Assembly (NCBI GenBank): GCA_035327565.1
Contig: DAOLDB010000086.1
Location: 1-12,155 of the forward strand
Source of the DNA: JABDLO01 sp035327565
Lineage (GTDB): Bacteria; Bacteroidota; Bacteroidia; Chitinophagales; Saprospiraceae
DNA length: 12,155 bases
Direction of reading: 5' to 3'
The notes beneath the pieces are model-generated. The model was given only the letters and a program-made list of their open reading frames with translations, was not told the DNA's origin and did no database searches. A program made the position numbers and the translations under genes. Positions 7,241-12,155 of the stretch are shown here, piece by piece (the first letter of the stretch is position 1; every line of letters begins with the position of its first letter).

Positions 7241-8413
7241 ATGACCAATAGATTTATTTTATTTTTAATGCTTATCCTGTATTTTGGGTGTAAGGAGAAT
7301 ACAAATAATACCCATATACTTATTCCTAAAAAGATAAAAAGTGGGTTTTCATTGATGGATAAAATCGTTGAACTAGAGTACATTACAATAAATGAAAGCC
7401 AACTGATGAATGATGCCATTTTACACCTTATTGTTATGGACTCACAATTTATTGTGAATACTTATGGAAGAAATAAATTATACAGAATTAACGAAGATGG
7501 AAATGTAAATTCGGAACCCCTGAAATATTCTGATGAGATTCCAAAACGTATCGGAATAGATGGAACTATCTTTTCTATTGCCTTTAATGTTGAAAACAAA
7601 ATGGCATATGTATCAGATCAGGGAATGAATATATTTGAAGTAGATCTTAAAAACTGGCATGTGACAGGTTTGATGAGAAATGTATTTGGACATAATATGT
7701 ATTATTATAATCATAAATTACTACTGAACAATTTTGATGGAAACCATACAATTCAGGTTTTAGATCCTAACACAAATGAATTTATAAGTAATATAGTTAA
7801 AAGATATGATCACTCTGGTTTAGTAGTTGGAGGCAGTCCATTTGTTGAATTGAAAGATGAACTACTTTTTATACAAAGTAAAAGTGATACGATTTATTCT
7901 ATTAAAAATGATCAGGTAACTCCAAAATACTCAATCCAAAACGGGGTAGGAGATCTGGCCAATAAAGAAAAAGATATAAATCACATAGTTTTGAATCATA
8001 TCATGAAAAAACCAATGCCAGATCAAGATTATGATATTCTTCTTCCAACAGGAATTAATAGTAAGTTATGCAACTATCTTATAGTCTCATTGCATGGTGA
8101 TAAAAGACAACTATGGGTTGATATGAATACAAATATATCCAATATAGTAATCCCTGAAAATATCATGCTTGGACATCTGCTATTTGGTTTTTCAGTGCCT
8201 CAAATTTTAAACTATTTCAATGGTTACTATTACAGTTCAACTTTTTTTGATAGTGATTTTAAAGACAATGCAATAAAATATCTGGAGTCAACTACAGTAG
8301 AGAACCAACCATATCAAACTATAAAAGACATTATGGAACAATATAAAGATTGGGATTATTTAGAAAACCCTATGATTGTAAAATTCAAAATAAAAGATGA
8401 ATTTACGATTTAA
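7241..8413 (+). CDS. six-bladed beta-propeller lipoprotein (DUF5128-like)
   Basis: This 390-residue predicted lipoprotein starts MTNRF, with a hydrophobic core and a lipobox YFGC (Cys17), so it is likely exported and lipidated. The mature part follows the same plan as the propeller at 5-1228: an FSLMDKIVELEYI opening, an SDTIYSIKND element about halfway, a PTGINSK segment before the last blades, and a closing NPMIVKFKIKDEF. The two are probably distant paralogues. The start ATG has a weak AGGTG about eight bases upstream, and no alternative start keeps the signal. By eye, its codons use more A and T than the RND genes, which suggests a different origin or weaker selection. Unlike the first propeller, no cysteine-rich peptide gene precedes it. 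It stands apart from the next gene by 227 bases. Function is unknown; a surface or periplasmic binding role is only inferred from the fold. Confidence 0.85.
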   Translation: MTNRFILFLMLILYFGCKENTNNTHILIPKKIKSGFSLMDKIVELEYITINESQLMNDAILHLIVMDSQFIVNTYGRNKLYRINEDGNVNSEPLKYSDEIPKRIGIDGTIFSIAFNVENKMAYVSDQGMNIFEVDLKNWHVTGLMRNVFGHNMYYYNHKLLLNNFDGNHTIQVLDPNTNEFISNIVKRYDHSGLVVGGSPFVELKDELLFIQSKSDTIYSIKNDQVTPKYSIQNGVGDLANKEKDINHIVLNHIMKKPMPDQDYDILLPTGINSKLCNYLIVSLHGDKRQLWVDMNTNISNIVIPENIMLGHLLFGFSVPQILNYFNGYYYSSTFFDSDFKDNAIKYLESTTVENQPYQTIKDIMEQYKDWDYLENPMIVKFKIKDEFTI

Positions 8414-8640
8414 TATCTTTCACCCGGACATTAATTTATGAGGTGGTAAAAGTGTTTTGTTGTAAGACATTATAATAATATAGTTTCCTGTTTTAATTGT
8501 TTTCTACCACTAAATTATACTATCCGTATATGTAATGAAAGAAAAATTAAGTTATATTTTTATACCTTCATGAACTGTTATTTTTTTATTAGGCTGTAAT
8601 ACGAAATTCCGTGTAATGGCCTGCTGATAAAAATGATAAA
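8414..8640 (+). promoter_or_regulatory. 227-base leader of the second RND permease
   Basis: A possible promoter is TTTG (8456-8459) with TAGTTTCC 21 bases later (8481-8488), a weak match to the Bacteroidota consensus. ACCACTAA at 8506-8513 repeats a motif also found at 7196-7203 and, inverted, at 7094-7101. Short in-phase-less frames occur in series before the permease (MKEKLSYIFIPS at 8535, MNCYFFIRL at 8570), with no sign that they are translated. No clear terminator for the propeller gene is visible. Confidence 0.3.
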
Positions 8641-11600
8641 ATGCTCTCGATTGTAAGAAATAACGCTTTTACTATTGTCATACTCTTTGTATCGGCAGCA
8701 TTATGCAGTTTTTTCTTTATAGAGGGCCTCAATTTAGAATTAAACCCCCGCTCCCAGGCAAAAACCATTATCCTTTCCGGGTTGTATCCCAAAGCATCGC
8801 CTCAGGCCATTGAAATCAGGGCTGTGACCCCTCTTGAGGCAGGTATGGCACGTATCAGAGGAGTAAATGAGATACTTTCTAAATCAGGAAATGGCCATTA
8901 TGATATCACTCTTACCTTAGATAAAAAGGCAGATGCCGAGATGCTCCGTTTTGAAGTTTCGAACCGGGTCAGAGAGATTTACCCTTCCCTACCACCAGAA
9001 TGCACCTATCCATCCATTCGGGTAAGCGGAGAAGAAGACAAAACGCTGCAACAACCCATCATGACGTATTCTGTTTTTAGCAATGATGCTGCAGAAAGAG
9101 TGAATCGCTATGTCCGGGAAAGCCTGCTCCCCAGACTTTCATTGATTCCGGGACTCTTACAGATAGACGTTTCCGGTGGCAATGAAATAGAATGGGTCAT
9201 CGAATACAACACCCATACAATGGAAGGTCTTGGTGTTCAATTGAATGAACTGACTTCAGTCTTATCAGTCCTTGATTCTAAATCCGGACTTTCATCAGTT
9301 CAATACGATGGGGAAAACATATTGCTCATGCTCAAAGAAAATCCCACAATACAATTATCATCTATTCCGGTAAAAAGTACGCCCCATCATACGATCACCA
9401 TTGGTGATATTGCCTCCATCAAAATGCTGGAAAAGGAACCGGAAAGAATGTATCGAATTGACGGAAAGAACAATATACGGCTCAACTTTTTTCCTGAAAA
9501 AGGGGCAAACCATATGCTATTGGCTTCGCATATCCGCGAGAAGATCCTTGATATCAACGATGAATTACCGCCTGGATATAATGTGCTTATGGAACGCGAT
9601 ACCACTGAATATCTCAGTACAGAGTTGGATAAAATCCGGGTTCGAAGTTTGTTGTCCCTTTCCATACTTCTTCTCTTTGTTTTATTAGCTTATCGAAATT
9701 GGAAATACCTGCTGGTTGTAATCGGAAGTTTAATCGTCAATGTGGCGCTGGCTATTATCTTTTACAACCTATTTGACATCAATCTCAATTTGTATGCCCT
9801 GGCTGCCATCACCGTCAGTTTTGGAATCATCATTGACAATACAGTTGTCATGGCCCACCATATACGCAAGTTTGACAATGTCAGGGTTTTCCCAGCCATC
9901 ACAACGGCTACTCTAACCACACTTGCCTCGCTTACCATTATATTTTTTCTCCCGGAAATGTGGAAGAATAATTTATTAGAGTTTTCAAGAGTGATTATCA
10001 TCAATCTCTTTTTATCGCTGGTCATTGCTATCACTTTTGTACCTGCCCTCATTCATTTACTATCGCTTAACCCAAATGTCGTGCAGGCAAGTCCATCGGG
10101 AAAGTATCACAAATACACACTATCCACTTTTGGCTGGATCAACAACAACAGGAAATGGGTTTTGGCTTTTAGTATTTTACTTTTCGGGTTACCGGTATAC
10201 TTATTGCCAACTAAAGTAGAAGGGTGGGAATGGTATAATAAGACTCTTGGAAGCGAGTGGTATAAGGAAAATTTGAGGAAACATGTGAACCGTTATCTGG
10301 GAGGTACTTCCAGGCTCTTCTACCAATATGTATACGAATCCGGGTCGTTTAGAAGCAATGAAGAAACCATTTTGTATGTCAGAACCACCCTGCCAAATGG
10401 AAGTACCATAGAACAAATGGATGACCTGATCAAAAATGTAGAGCACTTTCTCCACGGATATAAAAGTCAGGTGAAAAACTATATCACCAATATTTTAAGT
10501 GGAGAAAATGCTTCCATGACCATTACATTTGTCAATAACGATGATTATGTATTCCCTCATGTTCTAAAAAACCGCCTGATAGGAATGGCTACCAATATGG
10601 GGGGAGCCAAATGGAGTGTTTATGGGGTGGGAAAAGGATTTAGCAATGCATCGGGTTATGGTACTCCCAGGTATGCTGTCACTGTAGAGGGTTATAATCT
10701 GGATCAGCTGGAATTGATCTCCGATCGATTTGGAAACCTGCTGGAAGAACATCCGCGGGTCAAAGAAGTAGAAAGAAATGCCAATCTGAGTTGGTATGAA
10801 AAAGAAATATTCAGGTATACTTTCAGTGCTGATCAAAGAAGTTTATTAGAATCAGGCGTTAAACCCCAGGAGTTATACCATAAGCTAAACACTTTGAACC
10901 CCAGAAGAACCCTGGTATCATCCACTGGTGAAAATATCCCCATCAGGGTTGTCAACCAAAATAATGAACAACAATCCATTTGGAATATGTACAATGAGAT
11001 CGTCCGCCAGGACAGTTTCCAGGTATTGATGGCATCACTGGGGCAGATCAATAAAGAAAAAATGCCCAATACCATCCATAAGAAAAACCAGCAATACATC
11101 AGAAAAATGGAATGGGAATACACGGGTGCAGATGTATTCGGCAATAAATACCTACAGACAAAATTGGAAGAATTCACCCCTACCCTTCCTTTGGGGTATG
11201 AGATAAAACGTAGCACCTACTCATGGAATTTTGGGAAAGAAGCCCGAAAACAATACGGTCTCCTCGTATTGATCATTGCCATGATATTTATTTTATCCAG
11301 CATTCATTTTGAATCGTTAAAAAGAGGCTTAACGATCATCATGCTTATTCCCATTTCTTTTATTGGGATTTTTCTCACTTTTTATTGGTTCGATTTTCCT
11401 TTTGATCAGGGAGGTTATACTTCATTTATACTGATCAGTGGCATCACGGTCAATAGCATGATCCTCATTCTCAGTGATTTTGACATTGCAAAAAAACTTC
11501 ATCCGGATACAGACCATTTGACTCTCTATACCGATGCCTTTTTTGGAAAAATGACTCCGGTTATACTTACCGTACTTTCTACAGCACTCGGCCTTACCCC

Positions 11601-11733
11601 GTTTTTACTATATGGAAAAAATGAAGCTTTCTGGTATGCCCTGGCAGTGGGTACCATAGGAGGTTTATTGTTTTCGTTGGTAGCTGTTGTTTTTATTATG
11701 CCTGCATTCCTTCCAAAGTTTTCAAAAATTTAA
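8641..11733 (+). CDS. RND efflux permease without adjacent adaptor
   Basis: This 1030-residue inner-membrane transporter of the RND superfamily (PF00873) has TM1 at about residues 9-27, a first porter loop, TM2-6 (about 336-475), TM7 (about 505-522), a second porter loop and TM8-12 to the end. TM4 reads VSFGIIIDNTVVMAHHIRKF: Asp399 is kept, Asn400 replaces the second Asp, and the common ENI motif after it is replaced by His406-His407. TM10 reads GITVNSMILIL, with Asn938 where AcrB has its relay lysine region. The second loop begins with an aromatic WEWYNKTLGSEWYKE segment. The ATG at 8641 starts just before TM1 and needs no extension. No adaptor or outer-membrane channel gene lies beside it in the window, so it may use the adaptor at 4616-5722 or one encoded elsewhere. 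It is much diverged from the permease at 1546-4569, not a recent duplicate. Confidence 0.93.
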   Translation: MLSIVRNNAFTIVILFVSAALCSFFFIEGLNLELNPRSQAKTIILSGLYPKASPQAIEIRAVTPLEAGMARIRGVNEILSKSGNGHYDITLTLDKKADAEMLRFEVSNRVREIYPSLPPECTYPSIRVSGEEDKTLQQPIMTYSVFSNDAAERVNRYVRESLLPRLSLIPGLLQIDVSGGNEIEWVIEYNTHTMEGLGVQLNELTSVLSVLDSKSGLSSVQYDGENILLMLKENPTIQLSSIPVKSTPHHTITIGDIASIKMLEKEPERMYRIDGKNNIRLNFFPEKGANHMLLASHIREKILDINDELPPGYNVLMERDTTEYLSTELDKIRVRSLLSLSILLLFVLLAYRNWKYLLVVIGSLIVNVALAIIFYNLFDINLNLYALAAITVSFGIIIDNTVVMAHHIRKFDNVRVFPAITTATLTTLASLTIIFFLPEMWKNNLLEFSRVIIINLFLSLVIAITFVPALIHLLSLNPNVVQASPSGKYHKYTLSTFGWINNNRKWVLAFSILLFGLPVYLLPTKVEGWEWYNKTLGSEWYKENLRKHVNRYLGGTSRLFYQYVYESGSFRSNEETILYVRTTLPNGSTIEQMDDLIKNVEHFLHGYKSQVKNYITNILSGENASMTITFVNNDDYVFPHVLKNRLIGMATNMGGAKWSVYGVGKGFSNASGYGTPRYAVTVEGYNLDQLELISDRFGNLLEEHPRVKEVERNANLSWYEKEIFRYTFSADQRSLLESGVKPQELYHKLNTLNPRRTLVSSTGENIPIRVVNQNNEQQSIWNMYNEIVRQDSFQVLMASLGQINKEKMPNTIHKKNQQYIRKMEWEYTGADVFGNKYLQTKLEEFTPTLPLGYEIKRSTYSWNFGKEARKQYGLLVLIIAMIFILSSIHFESLKRGLTIIMLIPISFIGIFLTFYWFDFPFDQGGYTSFILISGITVNSMILILSDFDIAKKLHPDTDHLTLYTDAFFGKMTPVILTVLSTALGLTPFLLYGKNEAFWYALAVGTIGGLLFSLVAVVFIMPAFLPKFSKI

Positions 11734-11789
11734 AAACGTCAATAATGGATAAGATAACTTGGTTTATTTTAGTATGAATATTTTATAAA

Positions 11790-11807
11790 ATTCTTTTTCA
11801 AAAGAAT
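11790..11807. terminator. weak AT-rich hairpin after the second RND permease
   Basis: ATTCTTTT (11790-11797) and AAAAGAAT (11800-11807) are perfect inverted repeats, which in practice give a 7-bp stem with a four-base loop about 57 bases after the permease stop. There is no GC in the stem beyond one pair and no clean T-run after it, so termination here is doubtful. Confidence 0.25.
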
Positions 11808-11937
11808 ATGTGAATAAAATCGTTTAACCAGATTTATGCGTTAACAAATTCCCTTCTGCCGTAGTTTAACCTTCCTCGACCGGTGGGCAGGTATTACGGA
11901 TTGAAATTGCTGCAAAATAAGAGGCTTTACTCTTCCT

Positions 11938-11981
11938 TTACTTTTTTGTCTTGATACAAAAAAGTAACAAAAAAAATCAAG
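11938..11981. repeat. perfect 12-bp inverted repeat with alternative pairing
   Basis: TTACTTTTTTGT (11938-11949) and ACAAAAAAGTAA (11956-11967) pair perfectly around a six-base loop, CTTGAT. That loop is the exact reverse complement of ATCAAG at 11976-11981, so a competing or pseudoknot-type pairing is possible. The same arrangement (a CTTTTTTG...CAAAAAAGTAAC...TCAAG pattern) is familiar from intergenic repeats in Bacteroidota genomes. It may also act as a bidirectional transcription stop. Confidence 0.7.
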
Positions 11982-12155
11982 GCTGTATTCGTTTATAGTC
12001 GGTATCCGCTTCGAAAATACCGGAACGAAAAAACTCGCTCTAATCTTTCATTCTTTTGTCTCACTACCCGGCTACCCTTAGCTTTGTTTATCATTTCGTT
12101 GGGCTCATACAGTTTTCGTTCTATTCGGATATTTTCGTGCGCTCCTACCGGAAAC

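Larger units (their letters stand above)
11734..12155. other. 422-base gene-free right end with repeat-like sequence
   Basis: No convincing coding frame occurs on either strand. The left third is AT-rich and holds a weak hairpin. The middle has a CTGCC/GGCAG inverted pair around 11858-11890. The right part, from about 11920, begins with a strong 12-bp inverted repeat and continues into sequence with ACTCGCT and GGGCTCATACAGTTTTCGTTC-like segments that resemble dispersed intergenic repeats I recall from Bacteroidota genomes. The repeat probably continues beyond the window. Confidence 0.55.

Noticed and set aside
8641..11733. MdtB/MdtC-type tandem permease pair with the 1546-4569 permease
   Set aside because: The two genes are divergent and about 4 kb apart with low visible similarity, so a pair is only a hypothesis and not called as a feature.

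Overview
The window looks like a chromosomal segment of a Bacteroidota bacterium. Three things suggest this: several six-bladed beta-propeller lipoproteins of the kind common in that phylum, AT-rich start regions without clear Shine-Dalgarno sites, and matches to the Bacteroidota -7 promoter motif TAnnTTTG. By eye the large genes are moderately AT-rich, and the middle of the window (about 5.7-8.6 kb) is clearly more so. Taxonomy below phylum cannot be read from the sequence.

Left part, minus strand, read right to left from 5722 to 5. A lipoprotein membrane-fusion (periplasmic adaptor) subunit is followed after 46 bases by a full-length RND permease that starts with TTG. After a 120-base gap come a 65-residue secreted peptide with six cysteines and a 407-residue beta-propeller lipoprotein. 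The last two overlap by one base (TAATG), so their translation is probably coupled. No outer-membrane TolC-type gene is present.

Middle, 5723-8640. A 449-base gap precedes a 220-residue minus-strand fragment of a second propeller family that lacks its N-terminus and signal peptide. A very AT-rich 406-base divergent intergenic region follows, with four tandem 10-bp repeats and other repeat structure. Next is a plus-strand 390-residue propeller lipoprotein, related in layout and C-terminus to the first propeller but more AT-rich. A 227-base leader leads to the next gene.

Right part. A second RND permease (1030 residues, plus strand) stands without adaptor or channel. The last 422 bases hold no gene but contain a perfect 12-bp inverted repeat and a stretch resembling a dispersed intergenic repeat.

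The most interesting element is the six-cysteine peptide coupled to a beta-propeller lipoprotein and lying directly downstream of an RND/adaptor pair. It recalls the known pairing of NVEALA peptides with propeller lipoproteins in Bacteroidales, although this peptide has no NVEALA motif. A peptide export, sensing or immunity module is one reading. It is inference: no sequence here shows that the pump moves the peptide or that the propeller binds it.
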